A stretch of DNA of 64,000 nt, taken from positions 58,322-122,321 of the forward strand of contig JAAVDB010000018.1 of assembly GCA_014802015.1 (NCBI GenBank), read 5' to 3'. The stretch is from Bacteroides sp. Lineage in GTDB: Bacteria; Bacteroidota; Bacteroidia; Bacteroidales; Muribaculaceae. The translations under genes were made by a program, and so were the position numbers. The notes under the pieces were generated by a model, which saw nothing but the letters and a program-made list of their open reading frames with translations, did not search any database and was not told the DNA's origin. Below, piece after piece: positions 7,876 to 15,709 of this stretch. How positions within the stretch are numbered: the stretch's first letter is position 1; every line of letters begins with the position of its first letter.

Positions 7876-9087
7876 ATGAAAGCTTTAAGAAATTATCTTA
7901 ACCGCATAAAACCCAACTTTGAGCCGGGTGGCAGGTTTCAGAGCCTGCAGAGCGTGTTTGACGGCTTCGAGACATTCCTCTACACGCCCAACACCACATC
8001 AAGCTCAGGCGTGAACGTGCATGACAGCCTCGACTCAAAGCGCATAATGATCATCGTGGTGCTCGCACTGATGCCGTGTCTGCTCTTCGGCATGTACAAC
8101 ACCGGCTATCAGAACTGGCTGGCCGCCGGAGCCACGGAATTTCCCTTCTGGCAACTGATGGCCTACGGTTTCCTCGCCGTACTTCCCCGAATACTTGTAG
8201 CCTACGTCGTAGGTCTCGGCATCGAGTTTGCCGTGGCCCAGTGGCGTCACGAAGAGATCCAGGAGGGATTTCTCGTCACCGGCATACTCATTCCCCTCAT
8301 CTGCCCGGTCGAGACCCCGCTGTGGATGCTCGCTGTAGCAACGGCATTCTCGGTAATTTTTGTAAAAGAGGTGTTCGGCGGCACTGGCTATAACGTATTC
8401 AACGTCGCACTGGTGACACGCGCATTCCTATTCTTCGCCTATCCCGCCCAGATGAGCGGCGACAAGGTGTTTGTGTGCTCGCGTTCGATACTCGGCCTCG
8501 GACATGACCTGCCCGACGGATTCACCGGAGCCACACCGCTCGGTCAGATAGCCTCATTCGCCGGTGACAAACTCGAACTTCTCAACCTGCGCGGCGATGT
8601 CATCTCGGCCTGGGACGCATTTCTCGGCCTCATACCAGGATCATTCGGCGAGACATCGACACTGTGTATACTCATCGGCGCCGTCCTCCTGCTCGCCACC
8701 GGCATAGCCTCATGGCGCATCATGCTCAGTGTCATCGCAGGCGGTCTGATCATGGGCTGGATCGCCAACGTATTCCAGACCCCAACCTATCCAGCATCGT
8801 TCCTCTCGCCGGTCGACCAGCTGCTCTATGGCGGATTTGCATTTGCCGCAGTGTTCATGGCCACCGACCCCGTGACAGCAGCACGTACAGGCACTGGCAA
8901 ATACATCTACGGCTTGCTCGTAGGCGTTGTGGCCGTACTCATACGTACTTACAACAACGGCTATCCCGAGGGAGCCATGCTCGCCGTACTGCTCGCCAAT
9001 GCCCTGGCCCCGCTCATAGATTACTGTGTGGTACAGGCCAATGTGTCACGTCGCATGCGCCGACTCAAGGAGAGCACCCGCGCCTGA
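7876..9087 (+). CDS. nqrB: Na+-translocating NADH:quinone reductase subunit B
   Basis: NqrB is an integral inner-membrane subunit with a covalently bound FMN and part of the sodium path. The 403-residue protein has about ten hydrophobic segments and the flavinylation motif TGATPL, where T220 is the expected FMN-linked threonine. The conserved stretch FVKEVFGGTGYNVFNVALVTRAFLFFAYP precedes it. It lies 27 bases after nqrA. Attachment of FMN needs an ApbE flavin transferase, which is not in this window. Confidence 0.95.
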   Translation: MKALRNYLNRIKPNFEPGGRFQSLQSVFDGFETFLYTPNTTSSSGVNVHDSLDSKRIMIIVVLALMPCLLFGMYNTGYQNWLAAGATEFPFWQLMAYGFLAVLPRILVAYVVGLGIEFAVAQWRHEEIQEGFLVTGILIPLICPVETPLWMLAVATAFSVIFVKEVFGGTGYNVFNVALVTRAFLFFAYPAQMSGDKVFVCSRSILGLGHDLPDGFTGATPLGQIASFAGDKLELLNLRGDVISAWDAFLGLIPGSFGETSTLCILIGAVLLLATGIASWRIMLSVIAGGLIMGWIANVFQTPTYPASFLSPVDQLLYGGFAFAAVFMATDPVTAARTGTGKYIYGLLVGVVAVLIRTYNNGYPEGAMLAVLLANALAPLIDYCVVQANVSRRMRRLKESTRA

Positions 9088-9118
9088 TAATGTGTCTCAT
9101 CTGCAATACACCATAAAT

Positions 9119-9832
9119 ATGAATAAGCAAAGCAATACTTATACAATCATTTATATCATCGTGCTTGTGGTTCTCGTAGGCACAGCCCTTGCGGCGACAT
9201 CTCTCGCTCTGAAAGGACGCCAGCAGGAGAACATCGCAGCCGACAAGATGAGCCAGATACTCGCTGCCGCACTCATCACTCCGCAGGAGGGCGAGATAGT
9301 CAGTGATTTCAATAAATTCATAACCGATCAGTATGTGGTCAACGCCGCAGGCGAACGTGTGAAGGGCGTCGAAGCGTTTGATGTGGACGTTGCATCACAG
9401 ATCAAACTCCCCGCCGACCGCAGGGCTTTACCTGTGTACGTATGCACCACAGCCGACGGTGCCACAAAGTATATTCTGCCCGTATACGGCGCCGGCCTCT
9501 GGGGACCGATATGGGGGTATGTATCGTTTGACGCCAACGGTTCTACAATCTACGGAGCATACTTCGCTCATCAGGGCGAGACTCCCGGACTCGGTGCCGA
9601 AATCGAGAAGCCGGCATTCTCTGACCAGTTCAAAGGCAAGAACGTGATCAAGGACGGACGCTTCCGCCCCATAGCCGTAGTCAAGGCGGGACAGAAACCG
9701 CTGGACGGCGAGGACTATGTGGACGGCATCTCGGGCGGCACCATCACATCCAAGGGTGTCGGCTCGATGCTCGACAACTGCCTCGTGCCCTATCGCAAAT
9801 TTTTACAGTCGCTCGGCGAGTCCGGCAAATAA
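9119..9832 (+). CDS. nqrC: Na+-translocating NADH:quinone reductase subunit C
   Basis: NqrC carries the second covalent FMN, on the periplasmic side, held by one N-terminal membrane helix (about residues 8-30). The motif SGGTITSKGV is present, with T208 as the predicted FMN-linked residue. The open frame extends upstream to 9026 inside nqrB, but ATG 9119 is chosen because the membrane anchor begins there and it sits 31 bases after the nqrB stop. That gives 237 residues, normal for the family. Confidence 0.94.
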   Translation: MNKQSNTYTIIYIIVLVVLVGTALAATSLALKGRQQENIAADKMSQILAAALITPQEGEIVSDFNKFITDQYVVNAAGERVKGVEAFDVDVASQIKLPADRRALPVYVCTTADGATKYILPVYGAGLWGPIWGYVSFDANGSTIYGAYFAHQGETPGLGAEIEKPAFSDQFKGKNVIKDGRFRPIAVVKAGQKPLDGEDYVDGISGGTITSKGVGSMLDNCLVPYRKFLQSLGESGK

Positions 9833-9858
9833 CAAGCTAAAATCTTACAAATTAAGTT

Positions 9859-10485
9859 ATGGCTGAAAAAATCAAAAACACCGACGTACTCTTCAATCCC
9901 CTGTCGAAGAACAATCCCGTCGTCGTACAGATACTCGGCATCTGCTCCGTACTCGCAGTCACCGCCAAACTTGAGCCTGCCATAGTGATGGGCATATCGG
10001 TGATAGCCGTGCTGGCGTTTGCCAACGTCATCATCTCGCTCATCCGCAACACCATCCCGACCAACATTCGCATCATCGTTCAGCTCGTGGTAGTGGCCGG
10101 TCTCGTGGTCATCGTCGATCAGGTGCTCAAGGCATACGCCTACAGCGCCTCCAAGCAGCTGTCCGTATTCATCGGTCTCATCATCACCAACTGCATCCTT
10201 ATGGGACGCCTCGAAGCCTTCGCCATGGGCAACAAGCCTTGGCCCGCATTTCTCGACGGTGTCGGCAACGGTCTCGGCTATGCCATAATCCTTGTGATTG
10301 TCGGATTCTTCCGCGAATTGCTCGGATCCGGCACACTGCTCGGCTATCAGGTGATACCGCAGTGGTGTTACGACAGCGGATATGTCAACAACGGCCTGAT
10401 GATACTCCCTCCCATGGCCCTCATCGTCGTGGCATGCATCATCTGGGTGCAGCGCAGCATCAACAAAGACCTGCAGGAGGATTAA
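9859..10485 (+). CDS. nqrD: Na+-translocating NADH:quinone reductase subunit D
   Basis: This 208-residue polytopic membrane protein is homologous to NqrE and RnfA/E. The hallmarks of the family are NNPVVVQILGICSVLAVT near the start, TNCILMGRLEAFAM mid-protein and DGVGNGLGYAIIL later. NqrD and NqrE together hold the intramembrane [2Fe-2S] centre of the complex. The gene follows nqrC by 26 bases. Confidence 0.94.
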   Translation: MAEKIKNTDVLFNPLSKNNPVVVQILGICSVLAVTAKLEPAIVMGISVIAVLAFANVIISLIRNTIPTNIRIIVQLVVVAGLVVIVDQVLKAYAYSASKQLSVFIGLIITNCILMGRLEAFAMGNKPWPAFLDGVGNGLGYAIILVIVGFFRELLGSGTLLGYQVIPQWCYDSGYVNNGLMILPPMALIVVACIIWVQRSINKDLQED

Positions 10486-10520
10486 TCTTATCACCACCTA
10501 TTATATTATAATACGATAGT

Positions 10521-11138
10521 ATGGAAAATCTCAACATATTTATCAGGTCGATATTTGTCGACAACATGATATTTGCCTACTTTCTGGGCATGTGCTCATT
10601 CATCGCCGTGTCCAAGAACGTCAAGACCGCCTTCGGTCTGGGCATAGCTGTGACATTCATGCTGGTGGTGACTCTCCCCGTCAACTACCTGCTTGAAAAT
10701 TATGTGTTACGTCCTGGTGCGCTGAAATGGCTCGGCGAGGAGTTTGCCACGATTGACCTGAGCTTTCTCTCGCTCATAATGTTCATCGCAGTAATCGCCT
10801 CAATGACTCAGCTCGTGGAAATGGCCGTCGAGAAGTACAGCCCTGCGCTATACTCGTCGCTCGGCATCTTCCTCCCGCTCATCGCCGTCAACTGCGCCAT
10901 CCTCGGCGGCTCTCTGTTCATGCAGCAGCGTGACTTTCCGAGCATCTGGACAGCTGTATGTGCAGGTGGAGGATGGGGTCTGGGCTGGTTGCTCGCCATC
11001 ACAGCCATCGCTGCCATCCGCGAGCGCCTGGCGGCCTACTCCAACATCCCCGGCCCGCTGCGCGGCGTAGGCATCACTTTCATCCTCACCGCCCTTATGG
11101 GTATAGCATTCATGAGTTTTCTCGGCATCAAGTTGTAA
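10521..11138 (+). CDS. nqrE: Na+-translocating NADH:quinone reductase subunit E
   Basis: This 205-residue integral membrane subunit pairs with NqrD. Characteristic segments are FVDNMIFAYFLGMCSFIAVSKNVKTAFGLG at the N-terminus and SLGIFLPLIAVNCAILGGSLF in the middle. The conserved cysteines in GMCSF and VNCAILG match the positions that ligate the intramembrane iron in NqrD/E. It lies 35 bases after nqrD. Confidence 0.95.
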   Translation: MENLNIFIRSIFVDNMIFAYFLGMCSFIAVSKNVKTAFGLGIAVTFMLVVTLPVNYLLENYVLRPGALKWLGEEFATIDLSFLSLIMFIAVIASMTQLVEMAVEKYSPALYSSLGIFLPLIAVNCAILGGSLFMQQRDFPSIWTAVCAGGGWGLGWLLAITAIAAIRERLAAYSNIPGPLRGVGITFILTALMGIAFMSFLGIKL

Positions 11139-11181
11139 TGCCGGGACTGCTCCATTACTGTAATCATAAAACCGTATCAAT

Positions 11182-12447
11182 ATGCTGACGATACTGACAG
11201 GCGTATGCATATTCCTGATTATAACCCTTCTACTGGTCATAATCCTGCTTATCGCCAAGAAATATCTCGTACATTCGGGTCAGGTGAAAATCACCATCAA
11301 CAATGACACCGTGATCGAAGCCGACTCAGGTAAAACCCTGCTGTCGACATTCGCCGACCATAACATTTTCCTATCCTCGGCCTGTGGTGGCAAGGGCAGT
11401 TGCGGACAGTGCAAATGCCAGGTATACTCGGGCGGAGGCGATATTCTCCCCACTGAAAAGGTGCACTTCTCACGCAAAGAGCAACAGGACCACTGGCGTC
11501 TGGGATGTCAGGTCAAGGTCAAGGAGGATTGCTCGGTGGGCATCTCCGCATCGGCTCTCGATGTCAAGGAATGGGAATGCGAGGTTATCTCAAACAAGAA
11601 TGTTGCCACATTCATCAAGGAATTTATCGTTGCGCTGCCTGAGGGTGCCCACATGGACTTCATCCCCGGCTCATACGCACAGATCAAGATCCCGACCTAC
11701 GAGATGGACTACGACAAGGACATCGACAAGTCTATGATAGGCGATGAATACCTGCCGTCATGGGAGAAATTCGGTCTGTTCGGGCTCAAATGCCGCAACA
11801 CCGAGACAACGGTGCGCGCATACTCCATGGCCAACTATCCCGAGGAGGGAGACCGCATAATGCTCACCGTGCGTATAGCCACTCCCCCATTCAAGCCGAA
11901 ACCCCAGACAGGATTCATGGACGTGATGCCGGGCATCGCATCAAGCTATATCTTCACACTCAAACCCGGCGACAAGGTGATCATGTCAGGCCCCTACGGC
12001 GACTTCCATCCCATTGTCGACTCAAAGGCCGAAATGATGTGGATAGGCGGCGGTGCCGGTATGGCTCCTCTGCGCGCACAGATAATGTGGCTCACAAAGA
12101 CACTTCACACCACCGACCGCATCATGAATTACTTCTACGGCGCACGTGCGCTCAACGAAGTGTTCTATCTCGATGACTTCATGCAGCTGGAGAAGGAGTT
12201 CCCCAACTTCAAGTTCCATCTTGCCCTCGACCGTCCCGATCCGGCCGCCGATGCCGCAGGCGTCAAATATACTCCCGGATTTGTACATCAGGTTATTTAT
12301 GAGACCTATCTCAAAAATCATCCCGACCCGGAGGATATCGAATACTACATGTGCGGTCCCGGCCCGATGAGTGCCGCCGTCAACCGTATGCTCGACGACC
12401 TCGGCGTAGATCCGACATCCGTACACTACGATAATTTCGGAGGCTGA
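11182..12447 (+). CDS. nqrF: Na+-translocating NADH:quinone reductase subunit F (NADH dehydrogenase)
   Basis: NqrF is the electron-input subunit: it oxidises NADH through FAD and passes electrons to a [2Fe-2S] centre. The 421-residue protein has a membrane anchor (about 5-28) and a ferredoxin domain with cluster cysteines C68, C74, C77 and C109. A ferredoxin-reductase FAD domain follows (RAYSMANYPEE), then an NADH-binding domain (WIGGGAGMAPLRAQ, YYMCGPGPM). The C-terminal DNFGG end is typical. It closes the operon and is followed by a clear terminator. Confidence 0.96.
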   Translation: MLTILTGVCIFLIITLLLVIILLIAKKYLVHSGQVKITINNDTVIEADSGKTLLSTFADHNIFLSSACGGKGSCGQCKCQVYSGGGDILPTEKVHFSRKEQQDHWRLGCQVKVKEDCSVGISASALDVKEWECEVISNKNVATFIKEFIVALPEGAHMDFIPGSYAQIKIPTYEMDYDKDIDKSMIGDEYLPSWEKFGLFGLKCRNTETTVRAYSMANYPEEGDRIMLTVRIATPPFKPKPQTGFMDVMPGIASSYIFTLKPGDKVIMSGPYGDFHPIVDSKAEMMWIGGGAGMAPLRAQIMWLTKTLHTTDRIMNYFYGARALNEVFYLDDFMQLEKEFPNFKFHLALDRPDPAADAAGVKYTPGFVHQVIYETYLKNHPDPEDIEYYMCGPGPMSAAVNRMLDDLGVDPTSVHYDNFGG

Positions 12448-12468
12448 TAGCTCCGGCCATCACGCGAT

Positions 12469-12527
12469 AACAACAGTCACGATACTGTCGCCCCCTAATC
12501 ACGGGGCACATTATCGTGACTGTTGTT
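12469..12527 (+). terminator. Terminator of the nqr operon
   Basis: A 16-base inverted repeat (12469-12484 with 12512-12527) has an inner GCCCC/GGGGC stem. It begins 21 bases after the nqrF stop. Confidence 0.8.
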
Positions 12528-12604
12528 GTATACGGGAAAATATTTTTCACCACCGGCAAACCGAGTCGGCTCCGCGTGTGTTATCATAATAAAACGATAC
12601 CGCT

Positions 12605-12826
12605 ATGCAAATTCTCGACCTTCACGCCATCCTCATGTGGATAACCATTATCAGTCTGGTTGTACTCGTCGCCCTGACGGGAATGTCCATCAACCGTTTC
12701 TTTATCCATCGCGCACACCGCCGCGCGCTGGCCGAATTACACCGTCGCGCATTTGACAGCGGCAACCCCACTCGTGTCGAGCTCAGAACATCGACCGTAA
12801 AATCTCAAGTGAACGTAGACCGTTGA
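12605..12826 (+). CDS. Small single-pass membrane protein, unknown function
   Basis: This 73-residue frame encodes one strong membrane helix (about residues 8-28, LMWITIISLVVLVALTGMSI). A basic, His/Arg-rich cytoplasmic tail follows (RFFIHRAHRRALAELHRRAF). Third-position base use matches the neighbouring genes, which argues for a real gene. It lies beyond the nqr terminator, so it would need its own promoter; I see no good TAnnTTTG box. Its last 44 bases overlap the 3' end of recO on the other strand. No family recognised. Confidence 0.5.
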   Translation: MQILDLHAILMWITIISLVVLVALTGMSINRFFIHRAHRRALAELHRRAFDSGNPTRVELRTSTVKSQVNVDR

Positions 12827-13502
12827 GCGGTGTCACGTGCATCGAGTAATATCTCAGCACGAGATCAAGTGCCCGGGCACGTTGCTCACGCGTGTAGCGG
12901 AAATATCTCATATTGGCATACGTCATGCGCACCATCCGCACAGCCTGAAGCGACTCCTCGGGCGTAAGTATCTCATTGTGCAGAGGCAGACAGTAACGCC
13001 ACACCCCGTCACGCATATCCATTACAGCGCCTGCGGAATAGGTTGTCACATCAGGCTCAATGCCTAACAGACGGCCAAGATGCATCAGGAAGCATATATG
13101 AAAATTCCCTATGTCCGATACAGGTAATGAGTCGAGATAGCGGGCCGATCCCTCGATAAAATCGTATATAGCCGGATCCGGGATGCTCTCCCTGAGCACT
13201 TTTGACAAAACTTCGGCCACAAACATCGCCACCATCTGCTTGATAGGATTGGTGTGCAGATCGGCAAATACCACCACAGGTCTCGGCTGACGCATTGACA
13301 GCACATCACGTCCGGGACGAAAATCGGTGTCACATTCCACAATACCCATCGGCATAGTCATAGCCCGCAGACGTGAGGCATTTTTCCCTTTGCCTGTCGA
13401 CACAGCAAAAGCCACCCTGCCCCACTCGCGGCTGTAAGCGGTGAGAATACTCTGCGTGTCACTGTAACGTGTGACTTTAAGTGATATGAACGATGTCAGC
13501 AT
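12783..13502 (-). CDS. recO: DNA repair protein RecO
   Basis: RecO loads RecA onto SSB-coated single-stranded DNA with RecR. The 239-residue protein has an N-terminal OB-fold (ISLKVTRYSDTQSILTAYSREWGRVAFAV) followed by the helical domain (HICFLMHLGRLLGIEPD), matching the Bacteroidetes RecO layout. It lacks the zinc cysteines found in some RecO proteins. The promoter (13511-13541) ends so close to the start codon that the mRNA would be almost leaderless. It converges with the small membrane-protein gene and overlaps it. Confidence 0.88.
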   Translation of the reverse strand: MLTSFISLKVTRYSDTQSILTAYSREWGRVAFAVSTGKGKNASRLRAMTMPMGIVECDTDFRPGRDVLSMRQPRPVVVFADLHTNPIKQMVAMFVAEVLSKVLRESIPDPAIYDFIEGSARYLDSLPVSDIGNFHICFLMHLGRLLGIEPDVTTYSAGAVMDMRDGVWRYCLPLHNEILTPEESLQAVRMVRMTYANMRYFRYTREQRARALDLVLRYYSMHVTPLNGLRSLEILRSMF

Positions 13503-13510
13503 TACGGATT

Positions 13511-13541
13511 CAAAATTACAAAAAATTAGCGATTATATCAA
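13511..13541 (-). promoter_or_regulatory. Promoter of recO
   Basis: On the minus strand TTG (13539-13541), 20 bases, then TAATTTTG (13511-13518). Only 8 bases separate the -7 box from the recO ATG, so transcription should begin within a few bases of the start codon. Confidence 0.65.
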
Positions 13542-13692
13542 GCGATACAGTGCATTGAATCATATTTAAGGATATAAATTCGCATCACTTTCACCGCAAT
13601 ACCATTTCTCTATATTTCAATATATTACCCGTCAATAATCGATATATTGACAGAGTAATAACGCGCTGATCGCAAAAAAAAGATTAAAAAAG

Positions 13693-13724
13693 TTTGTGCA
13701 TTAAAAAAAAACTATCTACCTTTG
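13693..13724 (+). promoter_or_regulatory. Promoter of the tRNA-Glu/rpsT transcript
   Basis: TTTG (13693-13696) and TACCTTTG (13717-13724) are exactly 20 bases apart, a full consensus match. It lies 33 bases before the first tRNA-Glu. Confidence 0.8.
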
Positions 13725-13757
13725 CAATCGATTTCGGGCAACTACGCCTGCATGACC

Positions 13758-13829
13758 GGCCCATTCGTCTATCGGTTAGGACGCAAGATTTTCATTCTTG
13801 AAAGAGGAGTTCGATTCTCCTATGGGCTA
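13758..13829 (+). tRNA. tRNA-Glu (anticodon TTC), copy 1
   Basis: A 7-pair acceptor stem (GGCCCAT with ATGGGCT, first pair G-U) closes a 72-base tRNA. The anticodon stem CAAGA/TCTTG frames the loop with TTC at 13791-13793, and the T-arm has TTCGATT. rpsT begins 34 bases after the 3' end with no terminator between, so the two are probably cotranscribed and separated by RNA processing. An identical copy lies at 14210-14281. Confidence 0.95.
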
Positions 13830-13863
13830 CAAAGAAAAAAAACAAAAAAAATTACTATCACAG

Positions 13864-14121
13864 ATGGCAAACCATAAATCATCACTTAAGAGAATCCGTC
13901 AGATCGAGTCACGTCGCCTTCGCAACCGTTACTATGCCAAGACCGCACGCAACGCCGTACGCAACCTTCGCAAAATGACTGATAAGGCTCAGGCTGAGGA
14001 AGCATTCCGCAAGATCGGCGCTATGCTTGACCGTCTCGCTTCTAAGAACGCTATCTCTAAGAACAAGGCTGCTAACCTCAAGAGCAAGCTTGCCAAGCAC
14101 ATCGCTAAGATTGCTGCTTAA
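13864..14121 (+). CDS. rpsT: 30S ribosomal protein S20
   Basis: S20 is a small basic helical protein that binds the 16S rRNA 5' domain. The start is ATG 13864 ([17 protein letters not shown]), giving 85 residues, the usual size. The frame stays open upstream into the tRNA-Glu gene, but that extension is an artefact. The sequence is Lys/Arg-rich, with the family segment [33 protein letters not shown]. It is flanked by identical tRNA-Glu genes and shares the promoter at 13693-13724. Confidence 0.95.
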   Translation: MANHKSSLKRIRQIESRRLRNRYYAKTARNAVRNLRKMTDKAQAEEAFRKIGAMLDRLASKNAISKNKAANLKSKLAKHIAKIAA

Positions 14122-14147
14122 TTCGGTTAAGCCTGTCTGGAAGACCT

Positions 14148-14201
14148 AACATCCTGTTTGCCCGCCAATCCACCATTTACGGCAACGGGCACAAGGATGT
14201 T
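14148..14201 (+). terminator. Hairpin between rpsT and the second tRNA-Glu
   Basis: An imperfect inverted repeat (14148-14164 with 14186-14201) ends 8 bases before the second tRNA-Glu and is followed by only a short T run. It may act as a weak terminator or as an RNA-processing structure that lets transcription reach the tRNA. Confidence 0.5.
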
Positions 14202-14209
14202 TTACTCGG

Positions 14210-14281
14210 GGCCCATTCGTCTATCGGTTAGGACGCAAGATTTTCATTCTTGAAAGAGGAGTTCGATTCTCCTATGGGCTA
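14210..14281 (+). tRNA. tRNA-Glu (anticodon TTC), copy 2
   Basis: All 72 bases match the copy at 13758-13829, with anticodon TTC at 14243-14245. I see no separate consensus promoter in the 88 bases after rpsT, so it probably depends on read-through from the upstream promoter. A strong terminator follows. Confidence 0.95.
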
Positions 14282-14297
14282 CTCACTTTAATATGTT

Positions 14298-14330
14298 CCC
14301 TTGCATTGTCACATCAATGCAAGGGATTTT
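14298..14330 (+). terminator. Terminator after the second tRNA-Glu
   Basis: An 11-base perfect inverted repeat (CCCTTGCATTG at 14298-14308 with its complement at 14315-14325) is followed by ATTTTT. Confidence 0.9.
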
Positions 14331-14408
14331 TCATATTACTCTATAATAACAATTTCGGCAAAAAATCATCTGATATACTCGATTTAAAGAACGTTTATAT
14401 CTGACCGC

Positions 14409-14493
14409 TTGCCTCGCCTTGAAATATTGAGTAAATTTGCAAACTATCTCCCGAATTATATAATACTTGACCGGTGAATAGTATCTAAATTTG
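14409..14493 (+). promoter_or_regulatory. Two tandem promoter boxes before the metal-efflux operon
   Basis: The first has TTG (14409-14411), 20 bases, TAAATTTG (14432-14439). The second has TTG (14467-14469), 16 bases, TAAATTTG (14486-14493), with short spacing. The operon begins 47 bases after the second box. Two start sites could give a basal and a regulated transcript; I see no obvious operator palindrome between them. Confidence 0.55.
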
Positions 14494-14540
14494 CGATGTC
14501 ATAACCGCATTAAAAATTTACTAAACTTCTTCTTGTTATT

Positions 14541-15695
14541 ATGAGATCCTATAACCACCGCATGAAATACTTTTTCGTGGCCTCGATTCTTGCTCTCTCC
14601 ATGACAGCGTGTCATTCACACAGCGAGTCAGAACACACAGAGGAAGCCGATGAGCATGGACACGAGCACGGGCACGAGCATGGGGCCGATGAAATCATTC
14701 TTGAGCCGGACGATGCTGAACGCCTTGGTGTCATGGTCGACACAGTACGTACAGCTCCGTTTACCGAAACCCTTAAAGTGTCAGGAGAGATCCTCCCCTC
14801 CTCTACCGACAGGGGTGTTGTATCAGCTCCCACCTCAGGCATTGTAAAACTGGCGGCAGGTATTAATCCCGGATCACAGGTGTCGGCGGGACAATCCATA
14901 GCGACCGTGACAGCACGCAACATCAGTGGCGGTGATGCCAATCAGGCTGCAAAGGTTGCGCTTGACAATGCCAAACGCGAACTTGACCGCGTGACACCGC
15001 TCCTTGCCGACGGTCTGGTGACCCGCAAAGAATATAACGAGGCCCTGTCGGCATACGAATCCGCAAAAGCCGCATACAGTCCTGCCGCGGCGTCAGGCGT
15101 AGCATCCGCTCCACGTGCAGGAGTTATCACTTCAATAAATGTCGGTGACGGTGAATATGTCGAGACCGGTCAGATCATCGCTACAGTGGCTGCAAACAGC
15201 ACGCTGACACTTCGCGCTCTCGTACCCTCCGCCCAGGCCGGCTTCCTGCCACGAGTAAGCGGAGCGGTAATGAGCTTCCATAACGGTAATACGGTAGATA
15301 TTACCGACTACAGTGGCCGTCTGCTATCATCAGCACCGGCATCGGCAAGTGAGACTCCGGGGTATGTGCCCGTATATTTCAGTTTCAGCGGTACAGCTCC
15401 CGTGATCCCCGGTAATGCTACAGAGGTATACCTGAAAGGAGCAGAGCGTGCCGACATAATCTCGCTGCCCGTCGAGGCTCTCGTAGAACAGATGGGACAG
15501 AAATTCGTCTTTATCCGAGAGGGTGAGCACGCATACGAGAAACGTCCCGTCAGCATAGGCAACTCTGATGGCAAACGTGTTGAGATAAAGTCAGGAATCG
15601 AACCGGGCGAGATAGCCGTTATTAAAGGCTCGACATTCGTCCGCCTCGCCGAGCAGGCCACAGTAGCACCCGAAGGACACTCTCACAACCATTAA
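14541..15695 (+). CDS. RND efflux periplasmic adaptor lipoprotein, His-rich N-terminus (CusB/CzcB type)
   Basis: This membrane-fusion protein bridges the RND pump and the outer-membrane channel. A lipobox (LSMTAC) marks it as a lipoprotein. The first residues of the mature protein are rich in His, Glu and Asp (HSHSESEHTEE, then HGHEHGHEHG), a probable metal-binding tail. A biotinyl-lipoyl hairpin and barrel domains follow (GVVSAPTSGIVKLAAGINPGSQV, RAGVITSINVGDGEYVETGQIIATV). The C-terminus again ends in histidines (GHSHNH). 384 residues; ATG 14562 (MKYFFV) is an equally good start. Gene order adaptor-pump-channel and the histidines point to divalent metal or copper/silver efflux. Confidence 0.85.
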   Translation: MRSYNHRMKYFFVASILALSMTACHSHSESEHTEEADEHGHEHGHEHGADEIILEPDDAERLGVMVDTVRTAPFTETLKVSGEILPSSTDRGVVSAPTSGIVKLAAGINPGSQVSAGQSIATVTARNISGGDANQAAKVALDNAKRELDRVTPLLADGLVTRKEYNEALSAYESAKAAYSPAAASGVASAPRAGVITSINVGDGEYVETGQIIATVAANSTLTLRALVPSAQAGFLPRVSGAVMSFHNGNTVDITDYSGRLLSSAPASASETPGYVPVYFSFSGTAPVIPGNATEVYLKGAERADIISLPVEALVEQMGQKFVFIREGEHAYEKRPVSIGNSDGKRVEIKSGIEPGEIAVIKGSTFVRLAEQATVAPEGHSHNH

Positions 15696-15709
15696 TAGGA
15701 TCCGACGAT

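Noticed and set aside
9790..10497. 235-codon frame opposite nqrD
   Set aside because: Extreme His/Asp/Gly content is that expected of antisense to membrane-protein codons; no family features.
13798..13863. Upstream extension of rpsT into tRNA-Glu
   Set aside because: S20 begins at MANHKSS; the extension lies inside the tRNA.
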